A DNA stretch of 64,000 bases, from assembly GCA_030068075.1 (NCBI GenBank), contig CM057829.1, positions 85,427,132-85,491,131 on the forward strand, read 5' to 3'. A program made the translations under genes and the position numbers. The DNA comes from Paguma larvata. Taxonomy: Eukaryota; Chordata; Mammalia; Carnivora; Viverridae. The notes beneath the pieces were generated by a model. It was not told where the DNA came from, made no database searches, and saw only the letters and a list, made by a program, of their open reading frames with translations. Below, one piece after another: positions 33,555-44,262 of this stretch. How positions within the stretch are numbered: position 1 is the first letter of the stretch; every line of letters starts with the position of its first letter.

Positions 33555-34135
33555 TAGTATTCTAACTCCTTGGTCACATCACTCCTCTGCTTAGAAACAA
33601 TCAACTTTTCTGTTGACTAAAGCAACTATTTTCCATTAACTACAGCACATTTGCTCAACCTGTTTACAGTCCCCACCACTATGCAAATGAGTTATATTTT
33701 CATCAGGATTATTGCTCAGTATGATTCAATGCTTATAGTTCCCAAGATTATGATACTTCATACCAGGCCTTGGCCTACCATTATGATTTATTATATATGA
33801 TTCCAGTCTCCCTGGTTTCAGCCAAAATTGGCTACTTTTTTTTTTTTGTTCTCTTAATCTGCCATGTATTTTCTTCTCTCTGAGACTTTGCTTATGCCTT
33901 TTCTGACAAGTGGAACACCCATTTCTAGGATACAAATTCTTCTGAGCTCCCAAGCCCAGGTCAAATGTCCCTCCTCAAGGAAGCGCCCCTCATCCCTTAT
34001 CACCATAGCTATATATTTCACACATAGCACTTGTACATCTCATTTGGTTTTTTACTAAAGATATTACTTGTATAATTATTTTCATTTCTTTATATGGGTT
34101 CCTTGATGGTGGGAATTGTCTAATTGTTACATCTT
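33555..34135 (+). mobile_element. L2 fragment, long
   Basis: Ordered L2 blocks: 'cacatcactcctctgcttag', 'aacaatcaacttttctgttg', 'tgagactttgcttatgcctt', 'aagcccaggtcaaatgtccc', 'aaggaagcgcccctcatccc', then 'ggttccttgatggtgggaat' near the 3' end. It is the best preserved L2 in the window. Confidence 0.75.
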
Positions 34136-34229
34136 AGCTGAAGAGAGCGTTTTTAAGTTTCTTGTCCTAAGTGACAGCCCTGCATTAGTTTGAAGCCAGT
34201 TCTCTCTTCTGCTAAACATAGAGGGGTAC

Positions 34230-35124
34230 TGTGTTAGAGACAGTGCGCCCCAGACTTCTGCTTACTGTGAACCTTGTTAAGGGTTATGATTGCTGAGAAT
34301 TCTGTTTTGATTGCTGTTCTCTGTGAACACTGTGAAACTTTTCTTGGGGTGCTGTGAGGCCTGTTTAGTTTGCTATGTATTAGATTAAGTTGCTGTGTGT
34401 TAAATCTTGTTAGGTATTAGATTTAGAGACTTAGCAATGCACTAGACTCCTGACCCGTTTGCTGTGATTGCTGTGAACCCTGTTTTCTGTGTTAGAGAAT
34501 TGCCATTCTGAAAGTATAGTGCTGTTAGAGCTAAGGCCGCTCCATTTTGGTTTCAGTTCCATCTTAGAGTAGTTCTGGGCCCCGAGTTCCAGGAAAACAA
34601 GTCACCCTGGACTCTGCCCTGGGTTCCAGGAAACAGAGTAGCCAAGAGGCCGGACCCAGATTAGCAGACCCTGTCACCACCCCGGGTGGGACTGGACCCT
34701 GATTAGCAGACCCTGCCTCCACCTTGAGTTCCAGGGAAACCACAGGAGGTCAGATTCCTAGAATAGCCCCTATCAAAACTAATCAGTGTTCAGCCCACGC
34801 GCGCTGACCATTTGAATCTACGTGGGACCCCCAAACTAAGCCAATCCATAGCTAGCCCGTGCCCGCCAAATATGAAATACTCAATCAGAAACTAGCCCGC
34901 AAAAACGCCAATCAATAAATTCAAAGGATCCCCATTCCCACCCAAAAAGTGTACTCGAACCCTGATAAAAAGCCTGTGTAAACCTGGCTCAGGGCTCTTG
35001 CCCCTGCACCGCTGCGTTGGGAGATGCAAGAGTCCGAGCTCGAGCTTCAAATAAAGACCCTTTGCGTTTGCATCAGTCCCGGCTCCCCGGAGGTCTTCTT
35101 GGGATCCAGAATTTGGGCACAACA
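34230..35124 (+). mobile_element. Solo class-I ERV (gammaretrovirus-like) LTR
   Basis: An LTR of up to 895 bp beginning 'tgtgttagagac' and ending 'gggcacaaca'. Towards the 3' end it has a TATA-like 'ctgataaaaagcc' (about 34960), the polyadenylation signal in 'aataaagaccctttgcgttt' (about 35050), and a U5 of about 70 bases. U3 holds tandem copies of 'gattagcagaccctg' and three of 'gttccagg', the kind of repeats that act as enhancers in related LTRs. 'tgtgttagaga' also recurs at 34490, so the true 5' edge could be there. No primer-binding site or gag follows, and no exact target duplication was found, so it is read as solo. Confidence 0.8.
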
Positions 35125-35809
35125 TTAGCCAATGCAATAAACTCATGGGCTCAGGTAAGTGAATTAAACCTATACTATTCAAATCATAATATACCAGGTT
35201 ATATAATAATTCCTAAAACCTTAAAATATTTTACATAATTCTTTTATCTTACTTCTGTATTTATTTGAAAAGACAAAAAGCTTTAAAACAAATTTGAAAA
35301 AGAAAACTCTATTTCTATTCATTGAACTGATTCATGGCAATTGTATAATTCTACAAATGGTCTGAAATTTAGTTGCAAATTATGTATCTAGGAGAGAAAG
35401 AATCATTATCCAAAAGTGTAATTTTTCCCATAAAATTTATTGATCAAAATTCCTGTGCAGCTTACTATTGAGAATTTGCACATGACTTACTAAAGCAATT
35501 TCCTCAGATACCAGTACATTGCTCGCCAGAGGGATTTATGGGTATTAGTAACTTCAGAAAGATAACCAAGTATCCTTCCCTGAACTATTTTTAAAATCTA
35601 CTTCAGCTTTTGAAATACTTTGTGTCAGCTGCAGGAGAGGTCTATTGACAGTAACACATGTTGCAGTAGAAATATGTACAGATCATTGTAAAATTAATCC
35701 AGTTTTAGACTCAACATCCTCCCTAGTTCTTATATTCAGGACCATATTTTAATAACATTTCTGATTGCTATTAACCATTCCATATTATTCCGTTTAATGT
35801 GAATAGCTC
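35125..35809. other. Unique AT-rich stretch
   Basis: No repeat or gene recognised downstream of the LTR. Confidence 0.5.
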
Positions 35810-35975
35810 CTGTTCACTGGGCATTTATTTTGTGCTAAGCATTTTATATATTTGTTCTTATTTAATAGTTATGTAATCCCTTTAAGTATTATTATTCCCA
35901 ATTTTACAAATATGTAAACTAAGGCTTAAAAAGAACCTAAGTAAATTGCCTAGGGTCAAAAAACAGGTAAATAGT
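35810..35975 (-). mobile_element. MIR SINE
   Basis: 'tgtgctaagcattttatata', 'attattattcccaattttac', 'aaatatgtaaactaaggct' and 'aaattgcctagggtcaaa' match MIR on the minus strand. Confidence 0.75.
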
Positions 35976-36330
35976 TCTCTTTCTCTTACCGGTTTTACTT
36001 TGGGATTATTTTTAAACGCAGTGATCAGTTTTTCAACTTCTCTACAAAGTTTTTACACTTTGGCTTTTATCCAAGAATCAGCGCAAAGGAAATTTTTGTA
36101 CAAATATTTGCTTGTTATCTGGAGTGAAGAGTTAAAAGGAAAACTACCTATGTAGACAATCTCTAAAGTGCATATCCTTTTGCACGATATTCGTGTTAGT
36201 TCTATTTGTCGTATGTGGCACCCAAGAGTGATGGAAACTGTGTTCTTCAGGGTTGTCTGTCTTCCTTTCTTGCACCTGCTGATAAAGCCATTGTGCCCCA
36301 TGCTGTCTCTACATCCAGCAGGATAGCTCT

Positions 36331-36569
36331 ACTATCCACAGAAGTTTTTTTTAATGTTGGCTTATTTGAGAGAAAGATAGAGCACACACAATTGAGGCAG
36401 GGGTAGAGAGAGAAGGGGAGATAAAGAATCCCAGGCAGGCTCCGTGTTATCAGTGCAGAGCCCAACACGGGGCTTGATCTCAAGACCACAAGATCATGAC
36501 CCGACTGATATCAAGAGTCATACGTTTACCTGACTGAGCCACCCCGGTGCCACTATCCACAGAAATTTT
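36331..36569 (-). mobile_element. Older carnivore SINE with 18-bp duplication
   Basis: Body 36349-36551. Flanks 'actatccacagaagtttt' (36331-36348) and 'actatccacagaaatttt' (36552-36569) differ at one base. The body is diverged ('cttatttgagagaaagatag', 'tgagccaccccggtgcc'). Confidence 0.95.
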
Positions 36570-36714
36570 ATTCAGTTTCACAGTCTGCCTAATCTCTCTG
36601 CTTTCTATCAGCTGCTCTTTAGGAACATATGTTGTAATGAGAATCATATCTTTTAAGAGACCCACACTTTATCTTTCATTGATTATGCCTCGAGCACTGT
36701 GATACATAGTTTTA

Positions 36715-36856
36715 AAAAGCTCTCTTGCTGGGGCATCTGGCTGGCTCAGTCAGAGGAGCATGCAGCTCTTGATCTTGGGGTTGTATGAGTTCAAGTCCTA
36801 CGTTGGATGACGAGATTGCTTAAATAAATGAACTTAAAAAATAAGCTTTCTCGCTT
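36715..36856 (+). mobile_element. Short tRNA-type carnivore SINE
   Basis: A 113-bp short form, body 36730-36842: 'gggcatctggctggctcagt' head, 'cttgatcttggggttgtatg', then straight to 'gattgcttaaataaatgaac' with no CT-rich domain. Flanks 'aagctctcttgct' and 'aagctttctcgct' match at 11 of 13. Confidence 0.85.
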
Positions 36857-37474
36857 CATGTTAACCATAATCTTCCATCTACAAAGTTTGAGCCCCTTCC
36901 ATTATACCACCTCATCTTTTCAGCAACATAATTGAGGTTATATTCATAATCAACTACTCAACATAAAATAAATGAAAAATACAACAAAGAACATGCATTC
37001 ACTGAGTAGTTTATTGAACACCGATTATTCACAACGGGATAAGTACTGAACTGATGCATAAATGAATAAAATGAATATTAACGTACTGTATATATGCAGA
37101 GAATCCTGATATATTCCCTAAAGTATAGACAACACATGCAATCAATCAGCTATACCCTAAATTTGGTGTGAAACAAATGTAATATCTTCTGGATGGACTG
37201 TAGTCTTCTTGCTCTCTCCATCCTCAGCCAGTAATAAATTTCTCTCTAGGAATCCGAGGCATCAGAATTGTGGTAACTACAATTCTGTACTAAAGTTGAA
37301 AGTATACATTTCAAAAATATCCATGACTAAATCTGTATGTTTGAATTTCCAGAGGCAGGTCTTAGATGTCAGGATATGATGAGGAAGCAATCTTGAATTT
37401 TGTTCTTTTTCATCGAACTTTCATATTCCTTCTCTGTAACCTATCCCCCGCCACCTTCCTCCATCGTCACTATA
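36857..37474. other. Unassigned stretch
   Basis: No repeat or gene recognised. Confidence 0.5.
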
Positions 37475-37806
37475 AACTGAAAGTGTGTATTCTACTCCCC
37501 ACCACATACACACACGATTTCTTCTGTTGAAACCTAATTCCCAGCATCATGGTATCTTGAAGTGGGGCTTTAGGAGAGGATTAGTGCCCTTATAAAAGAG
37601 ACTCCAAGGAGTTCCCTTGTCCCTTCTTTGGCCATGTGAGGACACAGCAAGAAGACAGTCCTCTATGAGCTAGGAAGTGGGCTCTCACCAGACACTGAAT
37701 CTGCTTGGATTTCCCAGCCTCCAGGACTGTAAAAAAATACATTTCTGTTGTTTATATAGCACCCAGTCTATGGAATTCTGTGACAGCAACCCAAAGGACT
37801 GAGACA
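37475..37806 (+). mobile_element. MaLR-type LTR (MLT1-like)
   Basis: Ordered blocks: 'tctgttgaaacctaattccc', 'ggattagtgcccttataaaa', 'ttggccatgtgaggacacag', 'atttcccagcctccaggact', 'tttctgttgtttatatagca', 'cccagtctatggaattctgt', then 'gcaacccaaaggactgagac'. This is the standard order of an ancient MaLR LTR in sense. A 62-codon frame (37705-37893) is spurious. Confidence 0.75.
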
Positions 37807-37895
37807 CATCTTCAAAGTCAACTTTGGTGGACAAAGAATTCACTACAAGGTAATCTGAGAGAGAAAGAGGGTAGTTTTATTCCTTTGCCTTAGAA

Positions 37896-38078
37896 ATGGT
37901 TCTCAAATGCTAATTCCTAACAAAATTGCCTAGGGTGCTTTCAAAATATGTAGTTCAGATCTCCATCTGCTGGAGATGCAGTGGATCTGGAACAGACCCA
38001 AGAATCTGCATTTAACAAACATAACCTGGGAGATTCTAATCATGTAGTTCTGGGAAAGACTACGTTTTGAGAAACCTC
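37896..38078. mobile_element. hAT-Charlie MITE (MER5A-type)
   Basis: Terminal inverted repeat text 'ggttctcaaa' at the left and 'ttttgagaaacc' at the right. The middle reads 'agaatctgcatttaacaaac' and 'ctgggagattctaatcatg'. It is a non-autonomous DNA transposon of normal length (about 183 bp). 8-bp target duplications are not clear. Confidence 0.8.
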
Positions 38079-39594
38079 ATTTTAGAAATAGGAGAAGGGC
38101 TTTTTTTCTTGATTTATTAATAAAATCCCAGGAATTGAAGCCAACTATATTTCATCCAGACCCCTTCATCACATGTACCTCCTACAGAGTCTATCACATC
38201 AGTAGACAGATTCGTCAAGGAGTAATATGTAGACATTAAGCTGTCTCCAGGAAGAGGTGTTGGTTACAACAAAAATGTGAGATCCAGGAACAGAGTGGAA
38301 GAGGAATTTCACAGGCTTGGTTGGAGAGTGGGTGTCTGGGGATGCTGGGATGCTGCAAATTTGCATGCAAGTGCCAGTAGTCACTTCAATTATTCAAACA
38401 ACTAAACCCTTCTTTCCAAATATCTCCAGTGACTGACTGGCATCTACATTTATAGCTTCCATGATGTAGATTGGACCGGAGCAAATAACAATCTTCTATG
38501 GAACAGTTCAGGATATCTCAAACATAAGGTCCTGCATAGCCGTTTTCAACCTGAGTCTAAATTTTAATTTATTTCTTCAGCCTGTAAGCTCATTTACTGG
38601 CGCTGTGTCTTTCATTTGCATGTAACCGTGGCTTGGCTTTGCAAGTTTCACTAGAAGATGGCACAAGAAGAAAAATAGAAGTGTCTTATCTGCCTAAATG
38701 TGAGCCCGGATCTCACAGGACATTGTATTAGGTGCCAAGAGACTCCTCTGGGGATTGGCTTGTCACACCCCACATTCTCTCCCTCTGGAAGCTTCTAGGC
38801 TGTCCACCTGGCCCCAGCTGCTGGCACTACACTGGGAAGGAGTCAGGTAAGCAACATCTCACGTATGTGAGGAAGACATCGTGTGTCGGGTAAAGGGCAC
38901 ATAAAGAAGAGTTCTAATTTTTATTGGCTTTTGAAACATATCCTCCGAGGAATGAAGTTTGGGGAGGTTTGGAGTAGGAAACAACAAAGAAAAATGGACT
39001 AAAACTTCCCTGGCACGGTTGTTTTAGAGAACAAGTCAAGTTAGTGTTTTCCTGTTCTGTTTTCACAGAGTTCCCATATACAGTGACTCATTTATAGGGG
39101 AGCTTAGGATGAATCCTCTGAGGCCATTAGTGCCAGAACGTGCTTCTATGAGTGCCTGACTCAGATGGCACAGGTGCGCTTGGGTGGAACGGAGTTGCTG
39201 CTGCTTCGCTGGGTTATCTTTTGAGAGTTCAACTTCCGGGCTTCAACCACAGTCTCTGTGACCCCAAAGGTCTGCAATTTCCTGTGGGCAACGCTGCCTC
39301 TCCATCCAGTCTTCACAGATGAATCACTTTGACTTTCCTCGTCCCCCATCACAAAGTGCTCTGCTCCGGTCCTTGGGGACGAGCACTCCAGCCCAGCCCT
39401 GAACACGCAGCACTCTTTTATGTTTCCACTATGCTACTCCTTGGACTCTTTCATCTCGCTTTGACATCTGGTGAAATATTTCAAGGTCTGTATCAATTAC
39501 TTTTCCAAAACCCTTCCATAAATCCTCAGGTTTTTCCCCTTCTATGCCCCAATGGTGTTTGACTTGAATAACTGTGCTTCATCTGTGTATAAAT
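38079..39594. other. Unassigned stretch with GC-richer middle
   Basis: Mostly unique. 39160-39420 is GC-richer and carries an 81-codon minus frame (39161-39406) and a 77-codon plus frame (39329-39562) that overlap. No domain or splice pair supports either. 39400-39560 may be decayed L2. Confidence 0.45.
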
Positions 39595-39725
39595 GTCCAT
39601 GTCTTTCCCAGCAAAGTATGGATGTGGAATTTTTTGTTCTTGTTCTTTTCCAGTGATGTTACCATGCCTGGCACCATACCGTGTACAGGATAGGAACATA
39701 ATACATATTTTTTGAATGACTGCTG
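39595..39725 (+). mobile_element. L2 3'-end fragment
   Basis: 'ttgttcttgttcttttccag', 'accatgcctggcaccatacc' and 'catattttttgaatgactgc' fit the L2 terminus in sense. Confidence 0.65.
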
Positions 39726-39784
39726 AGAACATATTTTCAGAATATTCTTAATTTAAAGGACATGAATTATGTTATTAAAGTGTT

Positions 39785-40008
39785 TGCGAGACTTAACAGA
39801 AAACCAGCGGGGAGAGGAAGAGGGAAAGGAAAAAAAATGACACAGAGAGGGAGGGAGACAAAACATAAGAGACTGTTAAATACTAAGTACAAATTGAGGG
39901 TCGGGGGGGGAGAGAGTGGGTGATGGGCACTGAGCAGGGCACGGGCTGGGACAAGCAATGAGTGTTGTCGTATGGAAACCAATCTGACAATAAAAAATTT
40001 ATTTAAAA
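39785..40008 (+). mobile_element. L1 3'-UTR insertion, strongly 5'-truncated
   Basis: Carnivore L1 3' end in sense: 'gagacttaacagaaaacca', a purine-rich block (39810-39860), 'cataagagactgttaaatac', a G-rich run at 39902-39910, 'gagagtgggtgatgggcact', then 'caatctgacaataaaaaatt'. About 220 bp long. Flanks 'ttaaagtgttt' and 'ttaaaagaagttt' may be a worn duplication. Confidence 0.9.
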
Positions 40009-40024
40009 GAAGTTTTTTATAGCT

Positions 40025-40185
40025 TTTTACTTATACAAGTAATATATGTCATTGTAATGAAAATTTTAAAATACAGATGGAATAAAGAACATTAAATTAA
40101 CTCCTATCTCTAGTTAAACCAGATAACCACTTTGAAGATGTTGAGGTGTGTCCTTCTGGAAAGTTTTCTACACCTATGGTACATG
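40025..40185 (+). mobile_element. Ancient repeat, probably L1ME-type 3' end
   Basis: 'acaagtaatatatgtcattg', 'gaaaattttaaaatacagat', 'gataaccactttgaagatgt', then 'gtgtccttctggaaagttt' follow the order of a widespread old L1 3'-end block. A relative lies at 43625-43765. Confidence 0.4.
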
Positions 40186-40878
40186 TAATGTTAATATTTT
40201 GAATGGGCTCTAGTTAGCCAAATCATAGATAAGGATGGCTCTCTCAACCAAGAGTAAATCTGATCTTCTTAGAAGTCTAGGCCACAGGCTCGTCCCTGGA
40301 CCAGAGGGGTGCTGTGATGGAGAGTCTCACCAGAGTCCATAGTTGGGGAAAAGATGAATGAGTGCTGAGCAGACAAAAATGGTGAGTGTCCACCACAGAT
40401 TCACATGAAATATGAAGAGAAGGACCTTATAGGAATGAGGAGCAGAGCCACACAGAAACTGAAAAATTGTTAGGCAATCACTGTCCCTGACAGTCAGTCT
40501 CTGGATCCACACATGCTCTCACTTCTGCTTTTCTTTGGGCACCTATTTCTTTTTTCTCTCTACAAAACATATGCCTTTTCATGAAAGCTCATGTTTCTGG
40601 TTCCACATGACCTTAGCTTCCATGTGACTCTTACTCCTCCTGATGCTGATACTGGCCCATGTGCTGCTCAGCTCCCCACTGCTCTGTCTCGGCCTCTACT
40701 CCCAAATTCTAGATGTCTAAGGGAAAGAATGACTGAAGTCAGGTCAGAGGTCTGATCAAGTTACATTGACCTCCCCCAACACTGTAAGTAGGTAGGGTAT
40801 CGTGAGAGGAGAATGTGTCTTCTGTGTACCTATTCTACTTGACCTTGCATAGCTCACATCCTCTCCTCTTTCACTATG

Positions 40879-40880
<2 letters not shown>
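40186..40880. other. Unassigned stretch
   Basis: No repeat named with confidence; the last 60 bases before the AC tract may be L2. Confidence 0.4.

Positions 40881-40919
<39 letters not shown>
40881..40919 (+). repeat. (AC)n microsatellite, pure
   Basis: About 19-20 uninterrupted AC units; long enough to be highly variable. Confidence 0.97.
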
Positions 40920-40922
<3 letters not shown>

Positions 40923-40939
40923 GCATCTTGCAGGTCTCT

Positions 40940-41010
40940 CCAAGTACAAGCTCTCTCCTGCTTCAGGATTTCCCCCATGCTGTATCCTCTGCCTACAACG
41001 TTTTTTATCC
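40940..41010 (+). mobile_element. L2 fragment, left part
   Basis: 'ctctcctgcttcaggatttc' and 'atcctctgcctacaacg' match the L2 block that normally reads 'cctcagggcctttgcac'. L2 appears to resume at 41485 after an inserted L1M piece. Confidence 0.55.
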
Positions 41011-41139
41011 ATAATTTGTTTGTTTTCCAGTTTTACTGAGATATAATTGACATCTAACAATGTATAAGGTTAAGCTGTACATATGACGGTTTTGATATAT
41101 GTATATACTGCAAAATGATACCACAGTAGGGTTAGCTAA

Positions 41140-41186
41140 TATCTAATATTAATTATTAATTATTATTAATATTATTATTATTAATA
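41140..41186 (+). repeat. (ATT)n microsatellite, imperfect
   Basis: ATT and TTAATA units within the L1M fragment, 20 bases before the GT tract. Confidence 0.9.
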
Positions 41187-41208
41187 GCTAATATCTCATC
41201 CACTCACT

Positions 41209-41209
<1 letters not shown>

Positions 41210-41256
<47 letters not shown>
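41210..41256 (+). repeat. (GT)n microsatellite, pure
   Basis: About 23 uninterrupted GT units, complementary to the (AC)n tract 290 bases upstream on the same strand. Confidence 0.97.
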
Positions 41257-41257
<1 letters not shown>

Positions 41258-41484
41258 TGAGAATACTTAAGATCTACTCTCAGAGCAACTTTCCAGTATA
41301 TAATAATATATTGTTAACTATAGTCACCATGCAGTACATTAGATTTCTAGGATGTATTCATCTTAAAGCTGAGAGTTTGTGCCCTTTGGCTAACATCTCC
41401 ACATTTCCCCTCCCCACCAGACCCTGGCAACCACCATGATACTCTCTTTCTATGAGTTCAGCTTTTTTAGACTCCACATAGTTT

Positions 41485-41560
41485 TACGATCTATTTCAAT
41501 GCATCCTTCACGTTTCAGCTTAAATATCACCTTCTCTACCATGCTTTCTTGCTCACATAG
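41485..41560 (+). mobile_element. L2 fragment, right part
   Basis: 'cacgtttcagcttaaatatc' and 'accttctctaccatgctttc' are the L2 blocks that follow those at 40940-41010. The L1M piece between them is therefore an insertion into L2. Confidence 0.6.
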
Positions 41561-43187
41561 TTTAGAAGATGTCTCCTGAAATTCAGTAGCATTATACGTG
41601 TGTGTGTGTGTGTGTAAAGTCTGCTTAGTCTTTTTCTCCCTCTCTCCCTCACTGTTCTGCAAACATTTAAATTTACTTTTTTCTGAAAAAAAATATTTTC
41701 TGATTATTTTTTCTGAAATTTTATTATTTTTAGTTTTTAATATATCAAGTAGCAGCAATTTAACCTCAGTCAGTTTCCCCAGAGCTGCGTCCATGTTTTG
41801 ATGGCATGTGAGGTGGGAGGGAGGCATTGGTTGGGACTAGCCAGTCCTTGATAGCATCCTTTCTCCAAACTGGGGCCAGGTAGAATGGATTTATTCAAGA
41901 CTGGTCTTTAATTGAATCCATCCAGTCACTACCACATCCTCCTTAATTTCTATTTGCAAGTTGTCTAAGACAATATATTCCAAACTGAAGTTTTCTCAAG
42001 AACTTGTTTGTTCATATAGGCTACTTTGCTAAATTGAGAAAAAAGAAAACCAGCGAGTGCATCATGAAAATTATTATCTTTCTTTGAATGGATGAGAATT
42101 GACACCAGGGATAAGGACTGGATGGGGGAAGCATACAGCACAAGAATTGGTCCATGTATTGCATTTACAACACTGTAAACCCCATAATTTTCACTAAACC
42201 AAAATATTTTGAAAAAAAAATATGAACCGCTTTGAGAACAGTATGAAACTATCAGTTGTAACAGACTTTATCTAGTGGTCCTTAATGAAATCTCATATGA
42301 TCTGAATTTCTTTTGTAATCAATGAGCTATTTAAATTGATTATATTCACCTGCCTTATACAGTACTCTTTCTGACAAGTTGCTGCAATCAATTTGTTTTA
42401 ATTAGGGGGAGTAATGGGCTGTCATTTATTTTGCTTTTCAAATTATTCTTGAATCATGAAGCTGATTCCTACTCTGACACAATTAAGGGAGAGAGCATTT
42501 ATTTTCAGACCACAACTGATTGGCATATTTTGATACCTTTAGTAAAGGGCATATGACAGCTCAGGATACTGAAAGACTTCACAAATTGTTTTTATTGTAC
42601 TATTTTAATCTACAGACATTACGTTTAAAATTTGATGACTAATTTACTTTTAGCTGTGGGCCAGATGGGGATATGTGCTCCTTTGACTTCGGAAGTTGAC
42701 TTTCTTGTGTCCTACTCTCTCTAAACGATGTTCACAATCTAACTAAATAATACTAAGTAATGCACTTTGGCCTTCTAAATATTATCTCTTAACCCACCTA
42801 GAAAATAAATCATGAATTGTTCACAACAAATCAAAATATTATTTTTAATAATCAGCAGTGTTTGCATCAAGATGCTACCCAGTGTGCAGAGCAAAGCCGG
42901 CCTCTGAGTGTAACAAGGCTTCCTATAAGAAAATTCATGTTTACAATAGCTAGAAAGCACTTTCTTGGTATTCTGCACGTTGAGGTGGGAAGAACATGAA
43001 ATTTGGATTCAAATATCCTGGAGTTGACCCCTGCCAAACTTCTGGAGCCATACAATTAATATGGCAATAAAGGGACTCTTGTAGTGAAAGTTGAAGTGTC
43101 CACAAGGACATCTGCTTCTTTAAAAGTACCTGCCTGGACCGTCACAACAGTGAATAACTGCCAGCATGGAGGTCGTGGAACGCCAGG
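41561..43187. other. Unassigned stretch
   Basis: Begins with a short (GT)10 at 41597-41616, then AT-rich unique DNA. Frames of 125 codons (minus, 41450-41827) and 60-67 codons lack support; the first crosses the L2 fragment and the GT tract. Confidence 0.45.
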
Positions 43188-43375
43188 ATTAAAAGCACAG
43201 ACTCTGGGATGTGATGGCCCTTAATTACATCCTGCCCTCTGCACTCACCAGCTGTCAGAACCCAGGCAGGTTAACTAATCTCTCTGTCTCAGTCTTTTTA
43301 TCAACTCTGAAATGAGTATAATAAAATAGTACCTCCCTCATGGAGAGGATTTAATGAGTTAATTAATGTGAGACT
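43188..43375 (+). mobile_element. MIR SINE
   Basis: 'attaaaagcacagactctgg', 'gcactcaccagctgtcagaa', 'caggttaactaatctctctg', 'ctgaaatgagtataataaaa' and 'gaggatttaatgagttaatt' follow MIR in sense. Nearly full length. Confidence 0.85.
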
Positions 43376-43624
43376 GAGGGCAGTGAGTGGGATGGACTAA
43401 GAATGAAATGAATACTCACTATGATAAAATGATGTTCATGGCCAAATGCTTCCCCACTTGGTACTCAACTGTCCTTGGTTCATTTCAGTTCTGCTTTCTG
43501 GTTCCTCTAACTGCTGTTCCCCAAAGCCCCCCACATCCTGTGGTTCCGTCTTTATGGGCTGGGGATTGATATCTGTGGGCTAACCTGTATTAAAATTCAC
43601 GACTTATGTCAACTGCTTATATTT

Positions 43625-43765
43625 TCCTAATTGCAGACGAGTAATATATACACATTGCCAAAAATTAGAAAATGTATAAAAGTGTAAAGAGAAAAATAAA
43701 AATTAAAAAACCAGAATTTTTGTTTCATGTATTTCCTCCAAGCATATTTTTCTAGGTATGTACAG
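43625..43765 (+). mobile_element. Ancient repeat, probably L1ME-type 3' end
   Basis: 'gagtaatatatacacattgc', 'aaaattagaaaatgtataaa', 'gtgtaaagagaaaaataaaa' and 'tgtatttcctccaagcatat' are the same block type as at 40025-40185. Confidence 0.4.
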
Positions 43766-43784
43766 GTTCAGCTACATTTGCATT

Positions 43785-44052
43785 TAGTTACATGTGGATT
43801 TTTTTCAGTAAATACACTACAGAACTATCAGTGTAGTTTCTCTTCCTTGTGATTTTCTTAATAACATTTTCTTTTCTCTGGCTTGCTTTATTGTAAGAAT
43901 ACAGTATATAATACATATAAAAATATGTGTTAATCAACTGTTATTAACAGTAGGCTATTAGTAAAGTTTTGGGAATATCAAAGTTGTATGTGGAGTTTTG
44001 ATTGCTCAGGGGATCAGCACTCCTAACCCCAAAGTTGTTCGAGGGTCAACTG
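43785..44052. mobile_element. Tigger-like DNA transposon (TcMar) fragment
   Basis: Blocks 'acatgtggatttttttcagt', 'aaatacactacagaact', 'tgattttcttaataacattt', 'attgtaagaatacagtatat', 'acagtaggctattagtaaag' and the right terminus 'ttgttcgagggtcaactg' match a mammalian Tigger/MER44-type element. The left terminus is missing. Confidence 0.7.
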
Positions 44053-44262
44053 CAAAATATTGTTTTTGCTGAGCTTTCTCTATAACACTTTTGTTGTTCT
44101 TATGAGAAACTACTCAGAGATGTTAGGAACAATCATCCTTAGGATAATATATAACTAATTCTTAATGAATGCATTTTATTCAACCTGACATGTTTTGGTC
44201 TTGCTATATCACAGAAAGGTTAAATTAAAAGAGTATATGATTTAAATCACTAAACGACGAAA

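Larger units (their letters stand above)
41029..41482 (-). mobile_element. Ancient L1M 3'-UTR fragment, with microsatellites
   Basis: Complement of the old L1 3' UTR: 'ttttactgagatataattga', 'gttaagctgtacatatgac', 'gatctactctcagagcaact', 'aactatagtcaccatgcagt', 'ccctggcaaccaccatgata', 'ctatgagttcagctttttt'. A homologous piece is at 1672-1845. It carries an (ATT)n tract and a long (GT)n tract where the element has A/T-rich and CA-type text. Confidence 0.8.

Noticed and set aside
34230..35124. A complete provirus around the class-I LTR
   Set aside because: No second LTR, primer-binding site, gag, pol or env text is found on either side; only the LTR is present.
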